Below are positions 16,809 to 25,074 of a DNA stretch of 45,166 bases, piece after piece (within the stretch, counting starts at the first letter, position 1; each line of letters opens with the position of its first letter). Origin of the DNA: Cyanobium sp. CZS25K (lineage in GTDB: Bacteria; Cyanobacteriota; Cyanobacteriia; PCC-6307; Cyanobiaceae); the NCBI GenBank assembly GCA_030373325.1, contig JAUCZB010000022.1, forward strand, positions 1 through 45,166, written 5' to 3'. Below the pieces are notes generated by a model. It made no database searches. It saw only the letters and a list, made by a program, of their open reading frames with translations, and was not told the DNA's origin. Made by a program: the position numbers and the translations under genes.

Positions 16809-17246
16809 ATGGCCAAGCCCCTGCGGATCCTGGTGCTCCTGACGGCCGCCTGGTCCCTGGCCCTGCCCCCCGCGCCGGCCAGGGCCGGGTTGCTGCGGCC
16901 GGTGCTGATGCTGTTGCGTCCCCAGCTCGAGAACCAGCTGACGCGGGTCTGCGTGGAGACGGCCTCCGCCGGCAGGACGGATCTGCAGAAGAGCCTGCAG
17001 GATCCCTGCCGCAAGCTGGCGGTGCCCACCAGCAAATGCCTGATCGAGGAGACCGACAACAGCGGCCGCAGCCTGGGGGTGCTCACGGAGATGGTGAGCG
17101 GTCGCTTCGGGGATGACAGCGAGGAGGTGGTGAAGCGCTGCCTGGCCCGGATGTTCGGCCTCCCCACCGACAGCCTGCGGGACATGCCCCTGCGGGAGCT
17201 GGGCAAGCGTTTCGGCAGCTTCGGCCTTCAGGAGGTCACGCCCTGA
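16809..17246 (+). CDS. Secreted conserved hypothetical protein
   Basis: A 145-residue protein with a signal peptide (basic MAKPLR, then hydrophobic ILVLLTAAWSLALPP and a cut near ARA). The mature part is helical with three cysteines (in RVCVETAS, DPCRKL and SKCLIEE), and a fourth lies in VKRCLARMFG; an even number suggests disulfides in an oxidising compartment. I do not recognise a named family. It resembles small exported picocyanobacterial proteins of unknown role. ATG 16809 gives the cleanest signal peptide. The last 19 bases overlap the convergent RibD-like gene. Confidence 0.65.
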   Translation: MAKPLRILVLLTAAWSLALPPAPARAGLLRPVLMLLRPQLENQLTRVCVETASAGRTDLQKSLQDPCRKLAVPTSKCLIEETDNSGRSLGVLTEMVSGRFGDDSEEVVKRCLARMFGLPTDSLRDMPLRELGKRFGSFGLQEVTP

Positions 17247-17935
17247 GCCTCGGGACGGCGCCAGCGCAGCAGCAGTTCATGGCCTGGCAGCGCCCGGTGC
17301 TCCACCAGTCGCCAGCCCGCCCGGGCCTGCGGGGCCACCCGGGCCTCGGCCGGTAACCAGCCGTGGCTGCCCCCGAGCAGCCGGGGACAGACCGTGAGCT
17401 GGAGCTCATCGAGCAGATCCTCCGCCGCGAGGGCGGCCGCCAGCCGGGCCCCTCCGAGCACAACGATCCGCCGCTGGCCCAGGGCCGCCAGGGCCGCCAG
17501 GGCCTGGCGCCAGCTGTCCAGGGGCAGGCGGAGATGGAACCCCTCAGGAGGGGGCCCCAGGGGAATGGGTGCGGCCTGCAGCAACCAGCGGGCCAGGGGC
17601 TGGCGGAAGAAGGCCAGCGTGGAGGGCAGCCGACCGCTCCGGCTGACAGCGATGGCGATCGGCTGGGCGGAGCACCCCTGACGGCGACGGGCCTCGATCA
17701 ATGGCGGCCGGTGGATCAGGCAGGTGCTGCCGTGCTGCCTGAGGGTCTCGGCCCCCACCAGCACGGCATCGGCCCAGGCCAGGGCCTCCTCCAGCACTTG
17801 CCGGTCAGCGGCGCCGCCCAACTGGGCCGCCCCCCCTTCGGCCGGCGCGAGGCGACCATCGAGGCTCACCGCCAGCACGAGGCGCAGTTCCGGGCGGACG
17901 GCGGGCTGGTGGGGCGCCGCTGCCGCGGGACTCAA
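17228..17935 (-). CDS. RibD C-terminal-domain-like reductase (dihydrofolate reductase superfamily)
   Basis: A stand-alone 235-residue domain like the reductase half of RibD. LRLVLAVSLDGRLAP opens the fold, WADAVLVGAETLRQHGSTCLI and PIAIAVSRSGRLPS follow, and RRIVVLGGARLAAALAAEDLLDELQLTVCPRLLGG is the NADPH-binding and dimer region of the family. RibD reductases act on the pyrimidine intermediate of riboflavin synthesis; isolated copies may reduce pteridines. No deaminase domain is present. TTG 17935 is the start because it overlaps the stop of the PTPS-like gene (TTGA), giving translational coupling and a normal length. The coupling suggests a pterin or flavin role, which is inference. Confidence 0.8.
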   Translation of the reverse strand: MSPAAAAPHQPAVRPELRLVLAVSLDGRLAPAEGGAAQLGGAADRQVLEEALAWADAVLVGAETLRQHGSTCLIHRPPLIEARRRQGCSAQPIAIAVSRSGRLPSTLAFFRQPLARWLLQAAPIPLGPPPEGFHLRLPLDSWRQALAALAALGQRRIVVLGGARLAAALAAEDLLDELQLTVCPRLLGGSHGWLPAEARVAPQARAGWRLVEHRALPGHELLLRWRRPEAQGVTS

Positions 17936-18894
17936 ACGGCCGCGAGGGCTTCGAGGGCCGCCGGGAGCATCTCCAGCTGCGGCGTCTCCGCGAAGACCTC
18001 GGCGGCGTTGTTGGGGCTCTCCTGCAGACGCACCTTGTGCAGACGGGCACCGATAGCGGCGATGGGTGCGCTCAGCAGGTCGGAGATGTGGAGCGCAATG
18101 TTCTCGGCGGTGGGAACGCAGCCGGCGAAGTGGGCCACGTCCTTGTTGAGGAAGGTGTGGTCGAAGGGCTCCACCACCAGATCGGCCACCAACCTCTGCA
18201 GCTCGGCCAGGTCGCAGACCATGCCGGTGCGGGCATCGACGGGGCCCCGCACGGTGACATCGAGCAGGTAGTTGTGGCCGTGGCCGTGGGGGCGGGCGCA
18301 CTTGCCGTAGATCGCCTCGTTTTCGCTCTGGCTGAGCTCGGGCCGGGCCAGGCGGTGGGCGGCGGCGAAGTGGGTGCGGACGGAGAGGAAGGCTTCCATG
18401 GGATCGATGGTGGGACCACAGAGCACGTCGGCCCAGAGGTTGGTTTGTTCGTGGAGCCGCAGGGCCACCAGCGGCAGGTGGGGCGCAAGGCGCTGGCGGA
18501 TGGCCAGCAGCAGGGCTTCGGTGGTGGGCAGCCGCCCCTCGGGCCTGGAGAGATCGAACTCGGGCCAGACGTCGTTGAGGAAACGGAAGTCGAGGGGTTC
18601 GGTGACCTCCCGACGGATGGCGTGCTTGACCTCGGAGAGGTTGAGCACCATGCCGTCGCCGTCGAGGGGGCCGCCCATCGCCACGGTGAGCTCGTAGTTG
18701 TGGCCGTGGCCCGGCGCGAGGCTGCAGCGGCCGAACCGGAGCCTGTTCTCCGCGTCATCCAGCTCCGGCAGTCGGTAGAGATGGCTGGCACTGAAGGTGG
18801 CCCGGCGGGTGATCACGCACAGGCGGCCCCGCCCGTGGGCGGCGCTGGTGGGGGAAGGTGCCGCGGGAATGGCGGTCAACCGGGTTGCGGTCAT
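17932..18894 (-). CDS. Double-domain 6-pyruvoyl-tetrahydropterin synthase / QueD-family protein
   Basis: A 320-residue protein made of two tandem T-fold domains. Domain 1 (about 28-160) has FSASHLYRL, a Cys in GRCSLAPGHGHNYEL and ETTEALLLAI-like helices (here LPTTEALLLAI). Domain 2 (about 172-300) has FAAAHRLARPEL, GKCARPHGHGHNYLL, FDHTFLNKD and VPTAENIALHI. Each keeps the three zinc-binding histidines and the catalytic cysteine. Single-domain relatives make 6-pyruvoyl-tetrahydropterin or 6-carboxytetrahydropterin (queuosine route) from dihydroneopterin triphosphate. Cyanobacteria make glycosylated tetrahydropterins, so either product is possible. ATG 18894 follows a -10-like TAGGAT. It is coupled to a RibD-like reductase and divergent from aroK. 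Confidence 0.88.
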   Translation of the reverse strand: MTATRLTAIPAAPSPTSAAHGRGRLCVITRRATFSASHLYRLPELDDAENRLRFGRCSLAPGHGHNYELTVAMGGPLDGDGMVLNLSEVKHAIRREVTEPLDFRFLNDVWPEFDLSRPEGRLPTTEALLLAIRQRLAPHLPLVALRLHEQTNLWADVLCGPTIDPMEAFLSVRTHFAAAHRLARPELSQSENEAIYGKCARPHGHGHNYLLDVTVRGPVDARTGMVCDLAELQRLVADLVVEPFDHTFLNKDVAHFAGCVPTAENIALHISDLLSAPIAAIGARLHKVRLQESPNNAAEVFAETPQLEMLPAALEALAAV

Positions 18895-18917
18895 CGCCGA
18901 GGCCCAGGGGGACGCCC

Positions 18918-18923
18918 ATCCTA
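18918..18923 (-). promoter_or_regulatory. Candidate -10 element of the PTPS-like gene
   Basis: The minus strand reads TTTCTAGGATGG. TAGGAT would give a start near 18911, some 17 bases before ATG 18894. The 64-base divergent region must also hold the aroK promoter, for which no clear hexamer is visible. Confidence 0.35.
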
Positions 18924-18958
18924 GAAACGGGGTCCGGATTGCCGCCGACCGCGCACCC

Positions 18959-19600
18959 ATGGCCCCAGACGACGCCCCGCCCTCCCCGTCCCACCGGGCC
19001 CTGGCCCGCCGTCTTGATGGCCTGAACATCTACCTGGTGGGCATGATGGGAGCCGGCAAGAGCGCCGTGGGGCGCCCCCTGGCCGAGGCCCTCGGGTATC
19101 GCTTCATCGATGCCGACGACGCCCTGGCCGAAGCCGCCGGTCGGCCGATCGCCGAGATCTTCGCCAGCGAGGGGGAGCCTGGCTTCCGGGCGCTGGAGAC
19201 GGCCGTGCTCAACGGCATCGCCAGCTGGCATTCCCTGGTGGTGGCCACCGGGGGTGGTGTGGTCACCCGGCCGGAGAACTGGGGTCACATGCGCCAGGGC
19301 GTGGTGGTGTGGCTCGACGCCCCCGCAGCGGAGCTGCTGCGACGTCTCTCCGCCGATCCCACGCCCCGGCCCCTGCTGGACGGTCCCGATCCCGCCGCCC
19401 GGTTGGAGGCGCTGCTGAGCGACCGCCGAGCGCTCTACGCCCAGGCCGACCTGGTCGTGCCCCAGCAGGGCCTCCCCGCTGCGGTGGCCCGGCAGGTGCT
19501 GGACGCCCTGCCCTCGGTGCTGCACGATCCCCGCCAGGCGCCTGCAGCCCCCGTCCGGATCCAGGATGCCGAGGGGCACACCGTGGAGACGATCAACTGA
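18959..19600 (+). CDS. aroK: Shikimate kinase
   Basis: A 213-residue kinase that phosphorylates shikimate at O3 in aromatic amino-acid synthesis. The P-loop GMMGAGKSAVGR (28-39, K34) comes first, then the shikimate-binding DADD (51-54), the FRALETAVL helix with the conserved Arg and Glu, and the GGGVV substrate loop. The LID segment contains PRPLLDG. An N-terminal extension of about 20 residues precedes the P-loop strand, as is usual in cyanobacteria. ATG 18959 is the first Met compatible with the divergent gene's promoter; upstream frame is not conserved-looking. Confidence 0.95.
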   Translation: MAPDDAPPSPSHRALARRLDGLNIYLVGMMGAGKSAVGRPLAEALGYRFIDADDALAEAAGRPIAEIFASEGEPGFRALETAVLNGIASWHSLVVATGGGVVTRPENWGHMRQGVVVWLDAPAAELLRRLSADPTPRPLLDGPDPAARLEALLSDRRALYAQADLVVPQQGLPAAVARQVLDALPSVLHDPRQAPAAPVRIQDAEGHTVETIN

Positions 19601-19614
19601 GCGATCGAGGCGGT

Positions 19615-19899
19615 TCAGCCCGGAGGTTCCAGCCGGACCGCGAACCACTGGATCGCGCAACCCGGCGCCAGCTCCAGCTCGCAGGCGGTGTCGAGCAACC
19701 TTGCGGCCCGGGCCGCGGGGTCGGCCAGATCGGCCAGGTCGGCGGGGGGCTCGGCCAGGGCCGCGAGGTGGCCTGCCAGCCAGTGGAGGGTCTCGGCGAC
19801 ACTGAGAATGGATTCGCCCTTCCCTGGCTCCAGCACGACGTAGTGGTCGAGCTCCCGCAGCAGCGGATCGGACAAGGACTGCAGGGCGGTGGCCCCCAT
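19615..19899 (-). CDS. Chlororespiratory reduction protein 7 (CRR7) family protein
   Basis: A small 94-residue soluble protein. LDHYVVLEPGKGESILSVAETLHWL and the C-terminal RLLDTACELELAPG, QWFAVRLE resemble the CRR7 family, which in plant chloroplasts assists assembly of NDH-1 (chloroplast NADH dehydrogenase-like complex) subcomplexes. The cyanobacterial role is not settled. It lies 41 bases downstream of the GST gene on the same strand and is convergent with aroK (14-base gap). The call rests on remembered family pattern rather than a catalytic motif, so it is moderate. Confidence 0.6.
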   Translation of the reverse strand: MGATALQSLSDPLLRELDHYVVLEPGKGESILSVAETLHWLAGHLAALAEPPADLADLADPAARAARLLDTACELELAPGCAIQWFAVRLEPPG

Positions 19900-19940
19900 C
19901 CTGGCGGGTGGAGGGCCCGATCAGGTGCAGGGCCTCAGTC

Positions 19941-20660
19941 TCAGTCCCTGCCCAGCTCGGCCAGCAGCCGATCCCGCCAGGCGAACAGGGGCTCGAGCAC
20001 GGGATTATCGGCGATGCCTTCCACACCACGGCCTGCCAGGGGCGCTCCGGCGCAGGCGGGGAACTTCAGCAGGTACAGCTGGGCCGCCACGGCGAGGTCG
20101 GCCAGGGTGAGGCCATCGCTGTCCAGGTAGGGACGCTCGGCCACCAGCAGGGCGAGCTGCTCGAGGCTGCGGTGAAGCTGGCGCACCTCACAGGGGCCCA
20201 GAAGATCGCGCATCGCCTCGGTGGCGGAGCCGAGCAGACCGCCCGGCAGCGCCCCCACCAGATCCCGAAGGGGGGCAGGAGTGGCCTCGGGCAGCAGGGC
20301 GGCGCGCAGCACCGGATCGGAGGCAGCCGCCTGGAGCAGGGCCAGACGGGCTCCCCGGGCGAGGGCGGTGTCGGCCCAGTCCTCCAGCAGCAGCACCCTT
20401 GCGCGGGCGACCGGATCGGCCGGCAGCAGGGGCGGTTCCGGGTACGTGGCCTCCAGATGCAGGGCGATGGCCGTGGAATCGGCGATCACCTCGCCCCCAT
20501 CCACCAGCACCGGCACCTGCCGCTGCCCGGAAAGACGGAACAGCTCCAGCTGCCCCAGGCCGGGGGTCACCTCCACGATGCTGGCCTCCAGACCCTTGCG
20601 GGCCAGCAGCAACCGCACCTTCTCGCAGAAGGCGGAATGTCTGAACTGATGCAGCTCCAT
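19941..20660 (-). CDS. Glutathione S-transferase family protein
   Basis: A 239-residue protein with an N-terminal thioredoxin-like domain (MELHQFRHSAFCEKVRLLLARKGL, then QRQVPVLVDGGEVIADSTAIALHLEATYP, where the cis-Pro in VPVL and the DS pair bind glutathione). An alpha-helical C-terminal domain begins near residue 90 and ends with LTLADLAVAAQLYLLKFP. The FCEKV motif puts a cysteine at the usual catalytic position, as in omega- or beta-like GSTs. ATG 20660 starts exactly at the fold's first strand. The substrate is unknown. Confidence 0.88.
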   Translation of the reverse strand: MELHQFRHSAFCEKVRLLLARKGLEASIVEVTPGLGQLELFRLSGQRQVPVLVDGGEVIADSTAIALHLEATYPEPPLLPADPVARARVLLLEDWADTALARGARLALLQAAASDPVLRAALLPEATPAPLRDLVGALPGGLLGSATEAMRDLLGPCEVRQLHRSLEQLALLVAERPYLDSDGLTLADLAVAAQLYLLKFPACAGAPLAGRGVEGIADNPVLEPLFAWRDRLLAELGRD

Positions 20661-20697
20661 GGACCCTCCGGGCCGGCTGGGCGTGGCCCCGGGCGGC

Positions 20698-20703
20698 AGA
20701 GTA
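20698..20703 (-). promoter_or_regulatory. Candidate -10 element of the GST gene
   Basis: The minus strand reads TGGCTACTCTGCC. TACTCT would give a start near 20691, about 31 bases before ATG 20660. Confidence 0.28.
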
Positions 20704-20735
20704 GCCAGCATCCGTCCAGGACCGTCGCCGAGGCC

Positions 20736-20942
20736 ATGAAGGACTTCTTCGTCAATGTGACGCGCTATCCGCGCTACCTGATCGCCTTCAGCCTGGGGGT
20801 GTTCAACTCCGTGCTGGAACCGCTGGCCCGGCGCCGCAGCAACCCGGTCACGGCGGTGGCCCTGGTAGGCGCCCTGATCAGCGGACTGGTCAGCCTCACC
20901 CTGGTGCTGCGTGCCATGGTGCAGTCGGCACCGCTGTCGTAG
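20736..20942 (+). CDS. DUF751 / Ycf33 family membrane protein
   Basis: A 68-residue protein with two hydrophobic segments. [21 protein letters not shown] followed by [21 protein letters not shown] matches DUF751, known as Ycf33 in algal plastids. It is conserved in cyanobacteria and of unknown function. The gene lies inside a longer frame whose first 275 codons show no coding character. It starts 75 bases from the divergent GST gene and ends 2 bases before rbfA, so it is probably co-transcribed with rbfA. Confidence 0.85.
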   Translation: MKDFFVNVTRYPRYLIAFSLGVFNSVLEPLARRRSNPVTAVALVGALISGLVSLTLVLRAMVQSAPLS

Positions 20943-20944
20943 TC

Positions 20945-21361
20945 ATGGCCCAGAGCCGACGGGTGGAACGGGTGGCGGCCCTGATCCGCCGCGAGGTGAG
21001 CGAGCTGCTGATGAGCGGCATCAAGGACGAGCGGGTCCACCACGGCATGGTCAGCGTCACCAACGTGGAGGTGGCGGGCGATCTGCAGCACTGCAGGATT
21101 TTCGTGAGCGTCTTCGGCAGCGCCGACGACCGGGAGGTGGCAATGGCGGGACTGCAGGCGGCCTCCGCCTACGTGAAGGGGGAGCTGGGCCGGCGCCTCA
21201 AGATGCGCCGTACGCCGGAGGTGGTGTTCGTCCTCGACCGGGGTCTGGAGAAGGGCAACACAGTGCTCGGCCTGCTGCAGCGCCTGGAGACGGAGCGGCG
21301 CGAGCGCGATGACGGTGAGGGCCCCGCGGATCCCGCGGGCGACACCGACTCCGAGGCCTGA
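20945..21361 (+). CDS. rbfA: Ribosome-binding factor A
   Basis: A 138-residue KH-fold protein that helps mature the 16S rRNA 5' end and the 30S subunit, important in the cold. [17 protein letters not shown] is the family's opening helix, [27 protein letters not shown] the central strands, and [22 protein letters not shown] the conserved C-terminal motif. A charged, disordered tail rich in D, E and R follows. It sits two bases after the Ycf33 gene and nine bases before the glycosidase gene. Confidence 0.95.
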   Translation: MAQSRRVERVAALIRREVSELLMSGIKDERVHHGMVSVTNVEVAGDLQHCRIFVSVFGSADDREVAMAGLQAASAYVKGELGRRLKMRRTPEVVFVLDRGLEKGNTVLGLLQRLETERRERDDGEGPADPAGDTDSEA

Positions 21362-21369
21362 CCCGCCCC

Positions 21370-23025
21370 ATGGCCCCGTCCCTCGACCCACGCCAGGCCC
21401 TGGATCGCCTGGCCGCCGCTTTGCTGGTGGTGCGGGCCAGCGGTCATCCGGCGGATGGCCAGCGCCGTTATCCCCGCTGGGAACTGGACAACGCCAGCCT
21501 GCAGCGCCTGCTGCGGCGCGGGGTGGGCGGTGTGATCCTTCTGGGGGGCAGCGCCGCTGAACTGCGGCTGCGCACCCGCCAGCTGGCGGCCTGGGCCATT
21601 GAGCCCCTGCTGCTCTGCGCTGACGTGGAGGAGGGGGTGGGCCAGCGGTTCGAGGGGGCCAGCTGGCTGGTGCCGCCCCTGGCCCTGGCACGGATCCATG
21701 CGGCAGACCCCGCCCTGGCCCTGGATCTGGCCCGCCGTTATGGGGCCTGCACGGCTCGGGAAGCCCGCCAGCTGGGGCTCAACTGGGTGCTCGCCCCTGT
21801 CTGCGATGTCAACAACAACCCGGCCAACCCGGTGATCAACGTGCGGGCCTGGGGGGAAGATCCCGGCACCGCCGGTGCCCTGGCGGCGGCCTTCTGCCGC
21901 GGCGCCCAGGCCGAAGGCGTGCTCGGTTGCGCCAAGCACTTCCCCGGGCACGGCGACACCGCCAGCGACTCCCATCTGGAACTGCCCCTGCTCCCCCACA
22001 GCCGCGCCCGCCTGGAGGCCGTGGAACTGCCGCCCTTCCGGGACGCCATCGACGCCGACGTGGCCGCGGTGATGACCGCCCACCTGCTGCTGCCAGCCCT
22101 CGACGCGGAGCACCCCGCCACCCTGTCGCGGGCGGTGCTGACGGGGCTGCTGCGTGAGGAGCTCGGTTTCCAGGGCCTGATCGTCACCGACGCCCTGGTG
22201 ATGGAGGCGATCGCCGGGCGTTACGGCGCTTCGGAAGCCGCCGTGCTGGCCCTGGAGGCGGGGGCCGACCTGGTGCTGATGCCGGGGGATGCGGAAGGGG
22301 CGATCGACGCGATCGTGGCCGCCGTCCGCAGCGGCAGGCTGTCCCTCGAGCAGCTGCAGACCAGCCTGGAGCGGCGGCGCCTGGCCCTGGCACGCTGCCC
22401 TGCCGACGGCGGCGCCAGCGCCTCTTCCCCCCTGGGCAGCCTCAGCAACGGCCCCTCCGCCCCTGACCGGGCCCTGGCGCTGGAACTGGTGCAACGCAGC
22501 CTGGAGCGGCGGGGTAAGGGTTCCGTGGGCGCTGGCCCCGGGGTGAACCTGATCCGCCTCGACAACAGCCTGGGCTGCCCGTTCCTGCCAGGCGGGGCCC
22601 CAGCCCTGGCGTTGCCGGCGGCCGCCGGACTGCGGGCCTGCCTGATCGACGGCCAGGGGCCCTCCCCCTGGAGTGGGGATGGGGAGGCCCCCCTGGCCCT
22701 GGAGCGGCTGGGCGAGGGTCCGGTGCTGCTGCAGCTGTTCGTGCGCGGCAACCCGTTCCGCGGCCGGGCCGATGGCCCGGATCCCTGGCCGGCGGTGATC
22801 CGCCAGCTCCAGGCCGCCGGGCGACTGGCGGGCCTGGCCGTGTACGGCAGCCCCTATGCCTGGGAGACCCTGCAGCCGCTGCTGGCGCCCGATCTGCCGG
22901 CCGCCTGGTCCGCGGGCCAGATGGCCCTGGCCCAGAGCGAACTGCTGGGCCGCCTCGGCTTCGGAGCGCATGCCAGTGGCGGCGCCGGCCACGGTGCCGC
23001 GGCCGGTGGGGACTTCACCGACTGA
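21370..23025 (+). CDS. Glycoside hydrolase family 3 protein (NagZ-like)
   Basis: A 551-residue enzyme with a family-3 TIM barrel. The NagZ-type catalytic dyad loop KHFPGHGDT (189-197) and the nucleophile in VTDALVM (D274) are visible, with DVEEGVGQRF near 85-94. NagZ removes beta-N-acetylglucosamine from recycled muropeptides; other members are beta-glucosidases. The KHFPGHG loop favours the former. Beyond residue 340 is about 200 residues that may correspond to a degenerate C-terminal alpha/beta domain without clear catalytic residues. No signal peptide is seen, so a cytoplasmic recycling role is likely. It follows rbfA by nine bases. Confidence 0.88.
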   Translation: MAPSLDPRQALDRLAAALLVVRASGHPADGQRRYPRWELDNASLQRLLRRGVGGVILLGGSAAELRLRTRQLAAWAIEPLLLCADVEEGVGQRFEGASWLVPPLALARIHAADPALALDLARRYGACTAREARQLGLNWVLAPVCDVNNNPANPVINVRAWGEDPGTAGALAAAFCRGAQAEGVLGCAKHFPGHGDTASDSHLELPLLPHSRARLEAVELPPFRDAIDADVAAVMTAHLLLPALDAEHPATLSRAVLTGLLREELGFQGLIVTDALVMEAIAGRYGASEAAVLALEAGADLVLMPGDAEGAIDAIVAAVRSGRLSLEQLQTSLERRRLALARCPADGGASASSPLGSLSNGPSAPDRALALELVQRSLERRGKGSVGAGPGVNLIRLDNSLGCPFLPGGAPALALPAAAGLRACLIDGQGPSPWSGDGEAPLALERLGEGPVLLQLFVRGNPFRGRADGPDPWPAVIRQLQAAGRLAGLAVYGSPYAWETLQPLLAPDLPAAWSAGQMALAQSELLGRLGFGAHASGGAGHGAAAGGDFTD

Positions 23026-23040
23026 GCGTCCGCGGGCACC

Positions 23041-23046
23041 TAGCCT
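23041..23046 (+). promoter_or_regulatory. Candidate -10 element before the TPR glycosyltransferase
   Basis: TAGCCT in the 52-base gap after the glycosidase stop would give a start near 23053, about 25 bases before ATG 23078. Confidence 0.28.
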
Positions 23047-23077
23047 CCTGGCACGACCGTCCTGCCCCGCAGCGCCG

Positions 23078-24271
23078 ATGCTGAGCCTGTCGATGATCGT
23101 GCGCAACGAAGCGGAGCGGCTGGAGCGCTGCCTGGCTTCGGTGGCCGGCTTCGTCGACGAGATGGTGGTGCTGGACACCGGCTCCGACGACGGCACCGCT
23201 GCGATCGCCGCCGCCTGCGGCGCCCGTGTGCACCATCTGCCATGGCCGGGGGACTTCGCCCCGGCCCGCAACCACGCCCTGGAACTGGTGAAGGGGGATT
23301 GGGTGCTGGTGCTGGATGCGGACGAATGGCTCCGGCCCGAAGCCCGCTCACCGCTGCGCGCCCTGATGGAGCAGCCGCAGGTGCTGCTGATCAACCTGCT
23401 GCGTCAGGAAGTGGGGGCCGCCCAGTCGCCCTTCTCCAGCGTCAGCCGCCTGTTCCGCCGCCATCCAGCGATCCGCTGGAGCCGCCTCTACCACGCCATG
23501 GTCGACGACAGCGTGGCCCTGCTTCTGGAGCAGGAGCCCCACTGGCAGGTGGTGGCCTGCGCCGAGCCGGCCGTGGTGCACGAGGGCTACCGCCCGGACC
23601 TGCTGGCGGCCTCTGGCAAGGCCGCTCGCCTGCGGGAAGCCATGGAGGCGGAACTGGCCGCCAGGCCCGGCGATCCCTACGCCTGCGCCAAGCTCGGAGC
23701 CCTCGAGGTGAGCCAGGGCCAGCGCACCAAGGGGATCGCGTTGCTGGAGCAGGGCCTGGCCCAGGCCAACGATGGGGACGGGGCCGTCCGCTACGAACTG
23801 CTGCTCCACCTCGCCATCGCCCGCAGCCCAGACCAGCCAGCCGCCGCCGCCGCCCTCTACCGCCAGGCCCTGAGCCTGCCCCTTGAGGAGCGGCTCACCC
23901 TGGGGGCCCGACTCAACCTGGGGGCCCTGCTGCTGCGCCAGGGGGAGCTGGAGGAGGCGGCGGCCCACACAGCGGCGGTGACCCGCCTCTGCCCGGAGCT
24001 TCCCCTGGCCTGGTACAACCTGGGGCTGATTGAACGCCAGCGGCTGCACCTGGTGGAGGCGATCGCCGCCTACCGGCAGGCCCTCACCCTGGCGCCGGAG
24101 CACGCCGAGGCCCAGCGCAACCTGGCCGCCGCCCAGCTGCTGGCCGGCGACATTCCCGCTGCCCGCGAGGGCTTCCGCCGGGCGATCGCCCTGCTGGAAG
24201 GCCAGGGGCAACCGCAGCAGGCGCAGGACCTGGCGCTCCGGGCCGGCGCGCTGGTCCGGCTGGACGCCTGA
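23078..24271 (+). CDS. Family 2 glycosyltransferase with TPR repeats
   Basis: A 397-residue protein. The N-terminal GT-A domain opens with LSLSMIVRNEAERLERCL and VVLDTGSDDGT, and has the metal-binding DADEW (80-84). From about residue 190 to the end, helical repeats of TPR type follow, for example LAWYNLGLIERQRLHLVEAIAAYRQALTLAPEHAEAQRNLA. This layout is frequent in bacteria, usually for protein or envelope glycosylation, but the acceptor is unknown. The stop overlaps the hemD ATG by one base (TGATG), so translation is coupled. Confidence 0.88.
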   Translation: MLSLSMIVRNEAERLERCLASVAGFVDEMVVLDTGSDDGTAAIAAACGARVHHLPWPGDFAPARNHALELVKGDWVLVLDADEWLRPEARSPLRALMEQPQVLLINLLRQEVGAAQSPFSSVSRLFRRHPAIRWSRLYHAMVDDSVALLLEQEPHWQVVACAEPAVVHEGYRPDLLAASGKAARLREAMEAELAARPGDPYACAKLGALEVSQGQRTKGIALLEQGLAQANDGDGAVRYELLLHLAIARSPDQPAAAAALYRQALSLPLEERLTLGARLNLGALLLRQGELEEAAAHTAAVTRLCPELPLAWYNLGLIERQRLHLVEAIAAYRQALTLAPEHAEAQRNLAAAQLLAGDIPAAREGFRRAIALLEGQGQPQQAQDLALRAGALVRLDA

Positions 24272-25074
24272 TGGACCCCAGGTTCCCTCTGGCCGGCCGT
24301 ACGGTTGCCGTGACCCGGGCCGAAACCCAGCTGGGCGCCGCCCGCCAGCTGTTCGAGCAGGCCGGCGCGGGCGTCATCGACCTGCCGGCACTGGTGATCG
24401 GCCCGCCCGATCTCTGGGGCCCCCTCGATGACGCCCTGGCGGAACTGGATCAGTTCCATTGGATCCTCTTCTCCAGCGCCAACGGGGTGGACGCCGTGGA
24501 GCAGCGGCTGGTCCGGCAAGGGGCCTGCCTGGCCAGAAGGCCCGGGGGAGTCCGGCTGGCCGCGGTGGGGCGCAAGACCGCCCAGCGGCTGGAAGCCCTC
24601 GGAGCCCCCGCCGATTTCGTGCCCCCGGCGTTCGTGGCCGACAGCCTGATCGAGCACTTTCCCGTCTCGGGCTGGGGGCAGCGGCTGCTGCTGCCGCGGG
24701 TGCAGAGCGGCGGACGCACGGTGCTGGCGGAAGCGTTCGCCTCGGCCGGCGCCCGGGTGGTGGAAGTGGCCGCCTACGAGACCCGCTGTCCGGCGGGACT
24801 GCCGAGTGGGGCCGTGCAGGCCCTCGAACGGCGCGGGCTCGATGCCATCACGTTCAGCAGCGGCAAGACGGTGGATCACACCGCCCAGCTGCTGGCCGGC
24901 AGCTTCGGCACGGACTGGATCGCGCAGCTCGATGGGGTGAAGGTGATCTCGATCGGCCCCCAGACCAGCCGCCGCTGCCTGGAGCGGCTCGGGCGGGTGG
25001 ACGGCGAGGCGGATCCCCACGACCTGGAGGGTCTGGTGGCGGCCTGCGGCCGGGCGCTCAGAGTTCGACCTTGA
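24271..25074 (+). CDS. hemD: Uroporphyrinogen-III synthase
   Basis: A 267-residue enzyme that closes and inverts ring D of hydroxymethylbilane to give uroporphyrinogen III, the precursor of haem, chlorophyll, bilins and B12. The two-lobed HemD fold is recognised by LAGRTVAVTRAETQLGAARQLFEQAGA, FHWILFSSANGVDAVEQRL, a mid-protein RLLLPRVQSGGRTVLAEAFASAGARV, and AITFSSGKTVDHTAQLL, with VISIGPQTSR near the end. HemD is poorly conserved, but these pieces in order are diagnostic. It overlaps the glycosyltransferase gene by one base and the convergent lipoprotein gene by 17 bases. Confidence 0.92.
   Translation: MDPRFPLAGRTVAVTRAETQLGAARQLFEQAGAGVIDLPALVIGPPDLWGPLDDALAELDQFHWILFSSANGVDAVEQRLVRQGACLARRPGGVRLAAVGRKTAQRLEALGAPADFVPPAFVADSLIEHFPVSGWGQRLLLPRVQSGGRTVLAEAFASAGARVVEVAAYETRCPAGLPSGAVQALERRGLDAITFSSGKTVDHTAQLLAGSFGTDWIAQLDGVKVISIGPQTSRRCLERLGRVDGEADPHDLEGLVAACGRALRVRP

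Noticed and set aside
21169..23394. Minus-strand open frame of 741 codons opposite rbfA, the glycosidase and the TPR glycosyltransferase
   Set aside because: It spans three real genes and their gaps and is Gln/Gly-rich with no motifs.
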